Source of the DNA: JAOPZW01 sp963707695
GTDB lineage: Bacteria; Actinomycetota; Thermoleophilia; Solirubrobacterales; Solirubrobacteraceae
Length of the DNA: 64,000 nt
Assembly (NCBI GenBank): GCA_963707695.1
Contig: CAVPQY010000004.1
Location: 1,116,001-1,180,000, forward strand
Direction of reading: 5' to 3'
The notes under the pieces are model-generated. The model was not told the DNA's origin, did not search any database, and saw only the letters and a program-made list of their open reading frames with translations. Within the stretch, counting starts at the first letter, position 1. Each line of letters begins with the position of its first letter. The translations under genes were made by a program, and so were the position numbers. Of the stretch, positions 14,913-25,163 are shown piece by piece.

Positions 14913-16603
14913 GCGCCCTCGAGGCCCGGCTCGAGGCGCTCGGGCGCGCCGCGGCGCTCGCGGACGGTCGCCTGGACGCCGAGGACGTCGCGGCGGCGAG
15001 GGCGGTCGTGCGGCGGGCCGGCGACCGGCTCGGGCTGGGGCTGGAGGCGACCGTCGTGGCACTGGCCGGCCCGACCGGCGCCGGCAAGTCGACGCTCTTC
15101 AACGCGCTCGCCGGCGCGGACCTCGTGCCGACGAGCGTCCGCCGGCCGACGACGTCGACCGCCACCGCGGCGGTGTGGGGTGACGGCGCCGGCGCGCTGC
15201 TCGACTGGCTCGCGGTGCCCCGCCGCCACCGCAGGGACGGCGGGCGCCCGGCCGGGCTCGTGCTCCTCGACCTGCCCGACTTCGACTCCGTCGAGGCCTC
15301 GCACCGCCGCGAGGCCGACCGCGTCGTCGCGCTCGCCGACCTGCTCGTGTGGGTCGTCGACCCGCAGAAGTACGCCGACGCCGCGCTCCACGAGCGCGAG
15401 CTGGGGCCGCTGGCCGGGCATGCGGCGGCGATGGTCGTCGTCCTCAACCAGGCCGACACGCTCACGACGGCCGACGCCGACGCCTGCCGCGCCGACCTCT
15501 CGCGCCTCCTGCGCCAGGACGGGCTGGACGGCGTGCCCGTGCTGCTCGCCTCGGCCCGGACCGGCCTGGGCCTCGACGCCCTGGGCCACGAGCTCGCCGA
15601 CCGCGTCGCGCGCCGGGAGGCGGCGCTCGACCGGCTCGCCGCCGACGTCGTCGCCGCCGCCGAGCCGCTCGCCGACGCCTGCGGCGAGGGTCGCGGCCGC
15701 GCGGGCCGGGTCGCGCGCGAGGACCGCGCCCGGCTCCTGGCGGCGCTCGGGGAGAGCGCCGGGGTCCCGGCCGTGGTGGCGGCGGTCGACCGCGCCCACC
15801 GCCGGCGCGGCGCGCTCGCGACCGGCTGGCCGCCGACGCGCTGGGTCCGCCGCCTGCGGCCCGACCCGCTGCGGCGACTGGGGCTCGGCGACCGCGAGGG
15901 CGCCGAGCAGCGGGCGCTCGGGGGCGACCGGGCCGGGCGTGACCGGCCCGGGCGCAGCACCGGCGCGCCGGGCGCCGAGGAGGTCCCGCGCCGCACGTCG
16001 CTCCCGCCGGCCACGCCCGTCCAGCGTGGACAGCTCGACTCGGCCGTCCGGCACGTCGCGCTGGCGGCGGCCGGCGACCTGCCCGACCCGTGGCCGCGGC
16101 TGCTGCGCGCCGCCGCGGCGGCGCACGAGGAGGAGCTGGCCGACCGCCTCGACCGCGCGGTGGCCGGCGCCCGGGTCGGCGCCGGGCGCCGGCCCCGGTG
16201 GTGGGGGGTCGCCGGGGCGCTTCAGCGCGCGCTCGTCCTCGTCGCCCTCGCGGGCGCGCTGTGGCTCGCCGGCCTGGCCGCGCTGGGGTGGTTGCAGCTC
16301 GGCGACGCGCTGCCGACGCCCGACGTCCGCGGGGTGCCCGTCCCCACCGCCCTGCTGGCCGGCGGGGCGCTCGCCGGCCTGCTGCTCGCGCTCCTGGCCC
16401 GCCTGGCCACGGGCGCGGGCGCGCGCCGGCGCGCCGCCCGTGCGCAGCGCACCCTGCGCGAGCGCATCGACGGCGTCGCCGACGAGCTCGTCCTCGAGCC
16501 GGTCCAGGCGGAGCTCGCCATCCGCGACGAGCTGTGCGCCGCCGTGGCCACGGCGGCCGGCGCTCGCGCCGCCCGCCGGCCGGCGCTCGGCGCTCGGCGC
16601 TAG
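14909..16603 (+). CDS. Dynamin-like / YfjP-type GTPase with membrane segments, second of a pair
   Basis: 564 aa. Walker A GPTGAGKSTLFNALAGADL (~53-70), G2 RRPTTSTATAAVWG, G3 LLDLPDFDSV and a clear G4 NQAD in VVVLNQADTLTTADADA. Two hydrophobic segments near ~445-505 (ALVLVALAGALWLAGLAALG and ALLAGGALAGLLLALLA) make it a membrane protein with the G domain in the cytoplasm. The GTGA overlap with the previous gene makes a two-gene unit, so the two probably work as a heteromer. The unit is inserted on the opposite strand between ftsH and folP. Confidence 0.78.
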   Translation: MSALEARLEALGRAAALADGRLDAEDVAAARAVVRRAGDRLGLGLEATVVALAGPTGAGKSTLFNALAGADLVPTSVRRPTTSTATAAVWGDGAGALLDWLAVPRRHRRDGGRPAGLVLLDLPDFDSVEASHRREADRVVALADLLVWVVDPQKYADAALHERELGPLAGHAAAMVVVLNQADTLTTADADACRADLSRLLRQDGLDGVPVLLASARTGLGLDALGHELADRVARREAALDRLAADVVAAAEPLADACGEGRGRAGRVAREDRARLLAALGESAGVPAVVAAVDRAHRRRGALATGWPPTRWVRRLRPDPLRRLGLGDREGAEQRALGGDRAGRDRPGRSTGAPGAEEVPRRTSLPPATPVQRGQLDSAVRHVALAAAGDLPDPWPRLLRAAAAAHEEELADRLDRAVAGARVGAGRRPRWWGVAGALQRALVLVALAGALWLAGLAALGWLQLGDALPTPDVRGVPVPTALLAGGALAGLLLALLARLATGAGARRRAARAQRTLRERIDGVADELVLEPVQAELAIRDELCAAVATAAGARAARRPALGARR

Positions 16604-16643
16604 CCCCGCGCGGCTCGATCCCCGCGCGGCGCCGCGGTTAGAC

Positions 16644-16662
16644 AGCCCCGCCACGCGGGGCT
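16644..16662. terminator. Bidirectional terminator-like hairpin
   Basis: Perfect 8-bp stem AGCCCCGC/GCGGGGCT with a CAC loop, in the 165-bp gap between the convergent GTPase pair and ftsH. The rest of this gap shows no gene. Confidence 0.6.
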
Positions 16663-16768
16663 CTCGCCGTCCCGGAGCCGCCCCTGACAAGGGTCAGGCC
16701 CGCCGCCGAGGCGCCGGTCGGCCGGTTGCGGCGTCCCAGCACTGGGCTGACGCGCGGCGAGGCGTCCG

Positions 16769-18757
<1,989 letters not shown>

Positions 18758-18872
18758 GGAGCAGTCAAGGGTACCAGTGCGCCGCTCCCGTCCCGCCGGG
18801 TGGCACGCCGGATCTCACCCTTCGTCGAGGGTCGCGACGGGCTCCGTGCCGCTCACGCCCCGAGGGACGCGA

Positions 18873-19418
18873 TCAGCTCCGTGCCTCTCGCTCCTCGAGC
18901 GCGGCGACGTAGGGCAGGTTGCGGTAGCGCTCGGCGTGGTCCAGGCCGTAGCCGATCGCGAAGCGGTCCGGGATCTCGAAGCCGACGAACTGGATGGGGA
19001 GGTCGACCTTGCGCCGCGCGGGCTTCGTGAGCAGCGCGCACACCTCGAGCGAGGCCGGGTTGCGGGCCCCGAGGTTGCGCATGAGGTACTGCAGCGTGAG
19101 CCCCGAGTCGACGATGTCCTCGACGATCAGGACGTGGCGGCCCTCGATCGGCGTGTCGAGGTCCTTGAGGATCCGGACGACCCCGCTGGAGTCGGTCGCC
19201 GACCCGTAGGACGACACGGCCATGAAGTCGACCTCGACCGGCACGTCGATGCTGCGCATGAGGTCGGCGACGAAGAAGACGGCGCCCTTGAGCACGCCGA
19301 TGAGCAGCAGCTCGCGGCCCTGGTAGGCCGCGCTGACCTCGTCGCCCAGCTCCTGCACGCGGCGGGCGAGCGCGCCGGCCTCGACCATGACGTCCCCGAT
19401 CGGCTGCGGCTCGGCCAT
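18873..19418 (-). CDS. hpt: Hypoxanthine phosphoribosyltransferase
   Basis: 181 aa, the usual length. The PRPP-binding signature is VLIVEDIVDSGLTLQYL (~99-115), with GVLKGAVFFVADLMR upstream and the purine-binding VGFEIPDRFAIGYGLDHAERYRN region near the C-terminus. It salvages hypoxanthine/guanine to IMP/GMP. ATG 19418 lies 9 nt after TAGACT (19428-19433), whose TAG is the tilS stop. An imperfect repeat of its last codons lies in the 115-bp gap to ftsH, which otherwise shows only the ftsH upstream region. Confidence 0.95.
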   Translation of the reverse strand: MAEPQPIGDVMVEAGALARRVQELGDEVSAAYQGRELLLIGVLKGAVFFVADLMRSIDVPVEVDFMAVSSYGSATDSSGVVRILKDLDTPIEGRHVLIVEDIVDSGLTLQYLMRNLGARNPASLEVCALLTKPARRKVDLPIQFVGFEIPDRFAIGYGLDHAERYRNLPYVAALEEREARS

Positions 19419-19427
19419 CGGCGCCGC

Positions 19428-19433
19428 AGTCTA
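19428..19433 (-). promoter_or_regulatory. -10 of hpt formed by the tilS stop codon
   Basis: TAGACT on the minus strand. Its TAG (19431-19433) is the tilS stop, and the hexamer lies 9 nt before the hpt ATG. Confidence 0.5.
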
Positions 19434-20402
19434 TGAGTCCCCGCGCTCCCGCGGCGGCGTCCGCTGGAAGCGCAGCACGCCCCCGGCCACGACGGCGCGC
19501 GCGCCGTCGCCCACGTCGAGCGCGCCCTCGCCGAGCGCCAGGAGGTCGTCGAGCCGGCCGGGGGCGCGCCCGCACAGGCCGCCGGTCGCCGCCTCGGCCA
19601 GGCGGCGGACGACGAGGCGCGCCAGCGCGCGCGGGAGCGCGCCGAGGCGGTCGACCTCGATCGCGCCCGACCCGCCGAGGACCTCCGCGACGACCTCGTC
19701 GAGCACCGCCGCCTCCTCGCGCAGCAGGGCGGCCGTGCGGACGACGTTGGCCTCCGCGCGGGGGTCGACCGCCCGCAGCGCGGCCGAGAGGCCGGTGCGC
19801 ACGCGGGCGCGGGCGAAGCGCGGGTCGTCGTTCGACGCGTCCTCGCGCCAGGGCAGCCCGCGCGCGGCGCACCAGGCCGCCGTGTCCTCCCGCGTCGCCC
19901 CGGCGCGCAGCAGCGGCCGCACGAGCAGCCCCTGCTCGTCGGCCATGCCGAGCAGCGCCCGGCGCCCCGGCGAGGACGCCAGCCGGTAGAGCACCGTCTC
20001 GGCCTGGTCGGTCGCCGTGTGCCCCACCGCCAGGCGCGCGGGCGGACGGGATCCCATCGCGCTCGCGAGCCGGGACCCGGCGCCGTAGCGGACGTCGCGG
20101 GCCCAGGCGTGGAGGTTGCCGCCGCCGGCGCCCTCGCCGGCGGGGCGCCGCGCGCGCTCGACGACGAGCGGGACCTCGAGGCGCGCGCAGAGCGCGCGGC
20201 AGGCGGCCTCGTCGCCCTCGGCCTCCGGCCGCAGCCCGTAGTCGACGTGCAGGGCGCGCACGGCCTCGCGGCCGGCCACCTGCACGGCGACGTCGAGCAG
20301 GCAGACCGAGTCGCGTCCGCCGGAGAGCAGGACGACGACGGGGCCGCCGCCGGGGAGCAGGCCGCCCGCGCGCACCCGCGCGAGGAGGTCCTGCGCCGTC
20401 AC
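19431..20402 (-). CDS. tilS: tRNA(Ile)-lysidine synthase
   Basis: 323 aa PP-loop N-type ATP pyrophosphatase. P-loop SGGRDS at residues 27-32 (family SGGxDS), HVDYGLRPEAEGDEAACRAL, AVGHTATDQAETVLYRL with the conserved HxxxDxxET pattern, and RPLL. It converts the wobble C34 of tRNA-Ile(CAU) to lysidine so that AUA is read as Ile. GTG 20402 forms a GTGA overlap with the upstream cyclase gene. It is shorter than E. coli TilS, as is common in actinobacteria. The neighbour hpt is a conserved partner. Confidence 0.93.
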   Translation of the reverse strand: MTAQDLLARVRAGGLLPGGGPVVVLLSGGRDSVCLLDVAVQVAGREAVRALHVDYGLRPEAEGDEAACRALCARLEVPLVVERARRPAGEGAGGGNLHAWARDVRYGAGSRLASAMGSRPPARLAVGHTATDQAETVLYRLASSPGRRALLGMADEQGLLVRPLLRAGATREDTAAWCAARGLPWREDASNDDPRFARARVRTGLSAALRAVDPRAEANVVRTAALLREEAAVLDEVVAEVLGGSGAIEVDRLGALPRALARLVVRRLAEAATGGLCGRAPGRLDDLLALGEGALDVGDGARAVVAGGVLRFQRTPPRERGDS

Positions 20403-21586
20403 CCACCGTCCTCGTCGGCCGGGTGGGCCAGGAAGAGCTCCGTCGAGTGGCTGAACCCCTTCAGGCGGACCTCGCCGATCGGCTCGAAGGCCAGGTGCGG
20501 GCCCGAGGCCTCGACGACCGGCCGCGTGACGATGACCTCGCCCCCGCCCGCGCGCGCGGCGACCCGGGAGGCGGTGTTGACCTCGCGCCCGAAGTAGTCG
20601 CCGTCGCGGTAGAGCGTCGCGCCGTAGTGCATGCCGATCCGCGGCAGCGGCCGCTCGCGGTGCAGCGCCTGGAAGCCCACGGCCCAGTCGACGAGCGCGG
20701 CCGGGTCGCCCCCGACGACCATGACCTCGTCGCCGATCGTCTTGATGATCCGGGCGTCGTCGGGGAGCGTGTGCTCGACGGACTCGATGAAGCGCTCGAC
20801 CGCGCTGACGGCCTCCTCCTCGCCCTCCTCCTCGGTCAGGCGCGTGTAGCCCGCGAGGTCGGCGAAGGCGATGGCGACCCGCAGGCGCCCGAGGTCGAGC
20901 GGGGCCTCGTCGAGGTCGGCCTCCATGTGGCCGATGACGTCCTGCTCGACGAAGTGCGACAGGAAGCGCTGGTGGACGTGGTCCATGATCGGCGAGGCCA
21001 GCGGGAGGAGCTCGCGCGCGAGGCCCTCCATCTCCTCGGCCATCTCCAGGCCGTCCACGCCGTCGCGCATCAGCGGCTCGTGGACGTAGAGGTGGAAGAG
21101 CCGCACCTCGGCGTCGGCCATCTGCGCGAGCGCCTGGCCGTAGACGCGCACGAGCTGCAGGAGCGCGACGAGCGGGAAGCCGGCCGCGAGCACGGCCGCG
21201 ACGTAGCGCAGCAGCTGCACGTCGTCGCCGGAGAGCAGCCCGCCCGCCGGGAAGCCGATCGAGGTCAGGATCCGCTCGACGAGCGCCGGCTCGAGCCCGA
21301 CCTCCTTCGCGGCCTCCTCGACGGTGTGCTCCTGCGCGGGCGCCGGGAGCAGGTCCTCGACGTACCCGAAGGCGAGCTTGCCGTCGGCCGTGGCCTGCCG
21401 GATCTCCTGGAGGGTGTGCCCGCGCTCGCGCAGGCGGGCGACGATCCGCGCGTGCGCGACCGCGGAGGGCGGCCAGTCGTCGCGGGCGTCGTGGGGCACC
21501 ACGCCCGTCCGCGCCCAGCGGCGGAGCGTGTCCGGGCGGACGCCGATGTGGCGGGCGGCCTCGGTGAGGGGCAGCGCGTCGGTCAC
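20399..21586 (-). CDS. MerR-type HTH fused to class III adenylate/guanylate cyclase
   Basis: 395 aa. N-terminal helix-turn-helix LTEAARHIGVRPDTLRRWAR (~7-26) of MerR type, then a ~120-residue helical segment with a second helix-rich region (HTVEEAAKEVGLEPALVERI). A class III nucleotidyl cyclase domain runs from ~215 to the C-terminus: metal Asp in AFADLAGYTRL, ARIIKTIGDEVMVVGG (substrate Lys and second metal Asp), and REVNTASRVAARAGG with the catalytic Asn and Arg. All key residues are present, so an active cNMP-forming enzyme is likely. GTG 21586 follows a 150-nt leader ending in a strong hairpin. It overlaps tilS by GTGA. Confidence 0.88.
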   Translation of the reverse strand: MTDALPLTEAARHIGVRPDTLRRWARTGVVPHDARDDWPPSAVAHARIVARLRERGHTLQEIRQATADGKLAFGYVEDLLPAPAQEHTVEEAAKEVGLEPALVERILTSIGFPAGGLLSGDDVQLLRYVAAVLAAGFPLVALLQLVRVYGQALAQMADAEVRLFHLYVHEPLMRDGVDGLEMAEEMEGLARELLPLASPIMDHVHQRFLSHFVEQDVIGHMEADLDEAPLDLGRLRVAIAFADLAGYTRLTEEEGEEEAVSAVERFIESVEHTLPDDARIIKTIGDEVMVVGGDPAALVDWAVGFQALHRERPLPRIGMHYGATLYRDGDYFGREVNTASRVAARAGGGEVIVTRPVVEASGPHLAFEPIGEVRLKGFSHSTELFLAHPADEDGG

Positions 21587-21602
21587 GGGCGGGGCGGATC
21601 CA

Positions 21603-21635
21603 GCGGCGGGGTCATCGCTCGGGTGACCCCGCCGC
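21603..21635 (-). other. Strong hairpin in the leader of the HTH-cyclase gene
   Basis: Perfect 12-bp stem (21603-21614 / 21624-21635) with a 9-nt loop, 17 nt upstream of the cyclase GTG. It could end the SCP2 transcript, act on cyclase translation, or serve as an operator. Confidence 0.5.
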
Positions 21636-21742
21636 GCGCGGGGTCGTCCCGCGACGTCGGCCGGCGGCGCTCGTCGTTCGGCGGCACCTTGCGGGCGGCG
21701 GACCGCCCACTTCCCGGCCTGGTGCCCGATCCGGTGCCCGCG

Positions 21743-21771
21743 AGGGTGGCGGCGCTCACGATCGTTGTCAA
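21743..21771 (-). promoter_or_regulatory. Possible promoter of the HTH-cyclase gene
   Basis: Minus-strand TTGACA (21766-21771), a perfect -35, is followed after 17 nt by CACCCT (21743-21748), a weak -10. The predicted transcript has a ~150-nt leader containing the 21603-21635 hairpin. Confidence 0.4.
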
Positions 21772-21795
21772 CGTCCAGGGTTGCCCGTGCAAGGA

Positions 21796-22221
21796 CTAGA
21801 CGACCAGGTGCGGGAACTCGTCCTCGAGCATCCCGCGGTAGCGGGCGTAGACGGGCTTCGTGATCGGGATGAGCGAGAGCGCGGCCTTCACGTCGCCGCC
21901 CGTACGGATGCGCCGCCGCGCGATGGCGATGGCCACGTTCTCCTTGCCCTGGAAGTACTTGTTCGCCGTCTCGGAGGACATCGCCATCTTCACCCTGGGG
22001 TCCCAGTCGACGTCGTCGGACCACTCCCAGTGGAGGTTGCCGCCCTCCCCGGCCCGCGCCGCCCGGACGTTGACGACCATGTCGACGTCGGTGAACTCGA
22101 AGCGCTGCGGGACGTCGGCGTCCCGGAGCTTCGGCCCCATCTCCGGGTCGCCGTCCATCATGCCGAAGACGCGGTCCATGACCTCGTGGAACTCGTCGGG
22201 GGACCTGAACGTCACAGCCAT
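21796..22221 (-). CDS. SCP2 sterol-carrier-domain protein
   Basis: 141 aa, a single SCP2-like domain: RFEFTDVDMVVNVRA, NLHWEWSDDVDWDPRVKMAM, TANKYFQGKENVAIAIARRR and GDVKAALSLIPITKPVYARY. SCP2 domains bind acyl-CoAs or lipids in a hydrophobic tunnel. ATG 22221 overlaps the upstream acyltransferase stop (TGATG), with GGAGGAG a short way upstream. The row SDR / acyltransferase / SCP2 suggests shared lipid handling; the ligand is unknown. Confidence 0.8.
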   Translation of the reverse strand: MAVTFRSPDEFHEVMDRVFGMMDGDPEMGPKLRDADVPQRFEFTDVDMVVNVRAARAGEGGNLHWEWSDDVDWDPRVKMAMSSETANKYFQGKENVAIAIARRRIRTGGDVKAALSLIPITKPVYARYRGMLEDEFPHLVV

Positions 22222-23069
22222 CAGGGGAACGCTCCTCCTCGTTGGACCAGCTCGTCGTACACCATCTCCTGCACCCGCGCGCGCACCGCCTCGGCCAGCT
22301 CGAGCACCAGGGCCGCGTCGTCGGCGTCCTCCGGCCCGTGCCCCCCGAGGTCGACGGGCGCCCCGAAGGCGATGCGCCAGCGCGACGGCAGCGGCACGAG
22401 CCCCAGCGGGCCGAGCAGCGGGAAGGTCGGCGTGACCGGGACGTAGGGCGCGCGGAGCAGGCGCGCGACGAGGGGCAGCTCGGCGAGCTTCGGGTGCACC
22501 TCCTCGCTGCCGACCACCGCGCACGGGACGATGGGCGCGCCGGTGCGCAGCGCGACCTCCACGAAGCCGCCGCGGCCGAAGCGCTCGAGGCGGTAGCGCG
22601 ACCCCCACGGCTTGCCCAGGCCCTTGGTGCCCTCGGGGAAGACGACCACGGCGTGGCCGGCCTCGAGGAGGGCCTGGGCGTTGGCCGGCGAGGCCGGGAC
22701 CCCGCCCGTGCGCCGGACGACCGACGCCACCCACGGCAGCGAGAAGGCCCAGTCGAGGACGAGCGCGCGCGGCTGGCGCCCGGTCGCGCGGCGCACGGCC
22801 GTGGCGACCATCGCGCCGTCCCACGGGACGACGCCGGCGTGGTTGGCCACGAGCAGGGCGGGCCCGGTGGGCGGGACGTGCTCGGTGCCGCTCGCGGTGA
22901 CCCGCCACCAGCGGTCGTAGAGCAGGCCGAGCGCGGGCTCGGCCGCCGCGACGAAGCCGGGCTCGTAGCCCCACGCGTCCTCCTCGCGCACGGCGGGCAG
23001 CGGCCAGCTCCCGGAGACGCCGACCGCAGCGCGCCAACCACCCCTGGGGAGGACCCGGTGGGGTCTCAT
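22221..23069 (-). CDS. 1-acylglycerol-3-phosphate acyltransferase family protein (PlsC-like)
   Basis: 282 aa. PlsC-type fold with LLVANHAGVVPWDGAMV in the catalytic block. The spacing of His and Asp is NHxxxxxxD instead of the classical NHx4D, a variant I associate with mycobacterial Rv0502-like proteins. FPEGTKGLG is present, then GSRYRLERFGRGGFVEVAL and IVPCAVVGSEEVHP. ATG 23069 overlaps the SDR stop as ATGA, which settles the start over shorter options. Probably acylates a lysophospholipid or related alcohol at the membrane. Confidence 0.85.
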   Translation of the reverse strand: MRPHRVLPRGGWRAAVGVSGSWPLPAVREEDAWGYEPGFVAAAEPALGLLYDRWWRVTASGTEHVPPTGPALLVANHAGVVPWDGAMVATAVRRATGRQPRALVLDWAFSLPWVASVVRRTGGVPASPANAQALLEAGHAVVVFPEGTKGLGKPWGSRYRLERFGRGGFVEVALRTGAPIVPCAVVGSEEVHPKLAELPLVARLLRAPYVPVTPTFPLLGPLGLVPLPSRWRIAFGAPVDLGGHGPEDADDAALVLELAEAVRARVQEMVYDELVQRGGAFP

Positions 23070-24052
23070 GCCGCCTCGGCCTCCGACGGCGTCGTCCGGC
23101 CCAGCACGCGCTCGAGGGCCCCGACCGTCGTGAACCGGGCGCGGTACCCGAGCTCGCCGGCCATCCGGGCCGTGCTCACCCCGCGGCCGAACTGCAGGAA
23201 CCGCAGCGCCTCGGGCGGCAGCGGGGGCCGCCCCGCGAGGCGGCGCTCGAGGCCCACGGCCTGCGCGTACAGCGGCGCGGCCACGGGCAGCGAGCGCCGC
23301 CCGAGGAGGCGCAGGAGCCGGCTGAGCGTCACGACGTCGGGCGCGGCGACGTTCACCGCGCCGCGGACCGGGTGGTGGACCGCCCGGGCCAGCGCCCCGA
23401 CGCCGTCCTCGGCGTCGAGGAGCTGCACCCGCGGGTCGAAGCCCAGGACCGTCGGGACGACCGGCATCCGCACGAGACGCGAGACCGGCGTGTCGAGGCC
23501 GGCGCCGACGACCGGCTGCAGGCGCAGGAGCGTCGTGACGACGTGCGGGTGGCGGCGGGCGAAGCCGTCGACGAGGTGCTCGAGCTCGGCGACGTCGCGC
23601 TGGAACCGCGTGCGCGGCGGCGTGCGCCCCGCCAGGTCCTCGGTGAAGAAGGCGGGGTCGGCCGGCTCGGAGCCGTAGACGGCGGCCGACCCCCGGACGA
23701 CGAGGGCGCGCAGGCGCGGGAGCGCCTCGAGCGCGGCCAGGAGCTGCAGGGTGCCGACGACGTTGTGGTCGTGCAGCGCCCGCGCCGGGCGCCCCGGCTC
23801 GGGGAACTGCAGGAGGTCGTCGTGGACGACGACGTCCGCGCCCGTGGCGGCCACGACGGCGCCGAGGCGGGGCGAGCGCAGGTCGGCCCTCACGACCTCC
23901 ACGCGCCCACCGGCGCCGCCGAGGTCGTCCGGGACGGGCCGGTCGTCGAGCCCGACGACGTGCGCGACGTCGCCGTCGGCGGCGAGGCGGCGGGCCAGCG
24001 CGGCACCCCACGGGCTCGCCACGCCCGTCACGAGGACCCGCGGGCCGGGCAC
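23066..24052 (-). CDS. NAD-dependent epimerase/dehydratase-like SDR with degenerate active site
   Basis: 328 aa extended SDR. The N-terminal Rossmann strand is VLVTGVASPWGAALARRL, followed by VVGLDDRP, ADVVVHDD and VVRGSAAVYGS. The usual catalytic YxxxK is not visible: the corresponding region reads RFQRDVAELEHLV, with Phe in the Tyr position. This suggests a binding or regulatory role, or unusual catalysis. GTG 24052 was chosen from the conserved N-terminus. It overlaps the acyltransferase gene. The same pair (GalE2-like plus acyltransferase) is found in mycobacteria as Rv0501-Rv0502, recalled from memory. Confidence 0.8.
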   Translation of the reverse strand: MPGPRVLVTGVASPWGAALARRLAADGDVAHVVGLDDRPVPDDLGGAGGRVEVVRADLRSPRLGAVVAATGADVVVHDDLLQFPEPGRPARALHDHNVVGTLQLLAALEALPRLRALVVRGSAAVYGSEPADPAFFTEDLAGRTPPRTRFQRDVAELEHLVDGFARRHPHVVTTLLRLQPVVGAGLDTPVSRLVRMPVVPTVLGFDPRVQLLDAEDGVGALARAVHHPVRGAVNVAAPDVVTLSRLLRLLGRRSLPVAAPLYAQAVGLERRLAGRPPLPPEALRFLQFGRGVSTARMAGELGYRARFTTVGALERVLGRTTPSEAEAA

Positions 24053-24063
24053 GACGCGGCGGC

Positions 24064-24435
24064 TCAGGCGGTCCCGCCGCTGCGCCGGGGAGACCGGGCC
24101 GCCCGCGGTGGGGCCTCCAGGGCGCCGACGCGGCGCTCGAGGTCGTCGAGGCGGCGGCGCAGCTCGCGGACCTCGTCGCCCGACGGCGGGCGGAGGTCCT
24201 CCAGGGCGCGTCCGACGCGCTGCGCGGCGCCCGCCAGCTCGTCGGCGAGCTCCTGCGCGCGCTCGCGCGTGAGCTTCTGCGCGGCGCCGGCGACCTCGTC
24301 GGCGAGCCCCTGCGCGCGGTCGCGCGTCGTCTGCGCCTGGCCGGCGGCCGCCGCGACGGCCTGCGCCGCCGCCGCGCGGACGGACTCGGCGCGGTCCTGG
24401 CGCTCCTCGGGATCCTTGTCCGGCTGCTTCGCCAC
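24064..24435 (-). CDS. Small coiled-coil protein
   Basis: 123 aa, very rich in Ala, Arg, Glu and Gln with no Cys. It is predicted to be almost entirely helical, with a C-terminal leucine-zipper-like run RELRRRLDDLERRVGALE. Two near repeats occur in the centre (RAQGLADEVAGAAQKLTRER and RAQELADELAGAAQRVGRAL), a ~20-residue internal duplication. GTG 24435 lies 8 nt after TAGGCT (24444-24449) in the divergent promoter. It resembles phasin-like or polyhydroxyalkanoate-associated coiled coils and the protein at 25223-25768. Function unknown. Confidence 0.7.
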   Translation of the reverse strand: MAKQPDKDPEERQDRAESVRAAAAQAVAAAAGQAQTTRDRAQGLADEVAGAAQKLTRERAQELADELAGAAQRVGRALEDLRPPSGDEVRELRRRLDDLERRVGALEAPPRAARSPRRSGGTA

Positions 24436-24443
24436 GGGCGCCG

Positions 24444-24453
24444 AGCCTATCCT
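24444..24453. promoter_or_regulatory. Divergent overlapping -10 element (coiled-coil / nucleoside phosphorylase)
   Basis: AGCCTATCCT. The plus strand reads TATCCT (24448-24453), 6 nt before GTG 24460; the minus strand reads TAGGCT (24449-24444), 8 nt before GTG 24435. The central TA is shared. Confidence 0.55.
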
Positions 24454-24459
24454 GCGGCC

Positions 24460-25140
24460 GTGGCCACGGCGACCCTCCACGTCCACCCCACGGCCCCGCT
24501 GGCCGACCGGGCCCTGCTCCCGGGCGACCCCGGGCGCGCCCTGCTGCTGGCCCAGTCCCTCCTGGACGAGCCGCGCATGTTCAACCACCACCGCGGGCTC
24601 TGGGGCTACACCGGCACCGCCCCCGACGGCGAGCCGCTGACGGTGCAGGCCACCGGGCTGGGCGGCCCGAGCGCGGCCATCGTGCTCGAGGAGCTGGCCC
24701 GGCTCGGCCTGCGGCGGGCGGTGCGGATCGGCACCGGTGCGGCGCTCGACGGCATCGCGACCGCCGGCGACCTCGTCGCGGCGACCGAGGTGCTCGGCGC
24801 CGACGGGACGAGCCGCGCGCTCGGGGCGCCCGAGCGCCAGGCGCCCGACGCCGGGCTCACCGCCGGGCTGGCCGCCGCGTGCGACCACGCGGGCCTCGTC
24901 GTGTCCTCCGACGTCTTCTACGAGCCCGAGGGCTCGGCGCGCGCGGCCGCGTGGACGCGCGCGGGCGCGCTCGCCGTGGAGCTGCAGGCGGCGGCCCTCC
25001 TGGCCGTGGGCGCCGCGCGGGGCGTCGCCGTGGCCTGCGTGGTGGCCGTGCCCGGCGCCGACGACGGCGAAGACGCGACCGCGGCCCTCGGCGAGCGGCT
25101 CGGGCGCGCCGGGCTGGCGGCGCTCGGCGCGGCCGGCTGA
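24460..25140 (+). CDS. Nucleoside phosphorylase (PNP/uridine phosphorylase family)
   Basis: 226 aa. N-terminal LLPGDPGRALLLAQ (phosphate-binding GDPxR), FNHHRGLWGYTG, TGLGGPSAAIVLEEL, RIGTGAALDG, and the substrate region GALAVELQAAALLAVGAARG, where the family has VEMExA. This fits the NP-I family that cleaves purine nucleosides or uridine with phosphate. Length is a little short for the hexameric type. GTG 24460 is 6 nt from its -10, so it is probably leaderless. Substrate preference is not decided. Confidence 0.85.
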   Translation: MATATLHVHPTAPLADRALLPGDPGRALLLAQSLLDEPRMFNHHRGLWGYTGTAPDGEPLTVQATGLGGPSAAIVLEELARLGLRRAVRIGTGAALDGIATAGDLVAATEVLGADGTSRALGAPERQAPDAGLTAGLAAACDHAGLVVSSDVFYEPEGSARAAAWTRAGALAVELQAAALLAVGAARGVAVACVVAVPGADDGEDATAALGERLGRAGLAALGAAG

Positions 25141-25163
25141 GCGCGGCCGGCGGCTCCGGCGCG

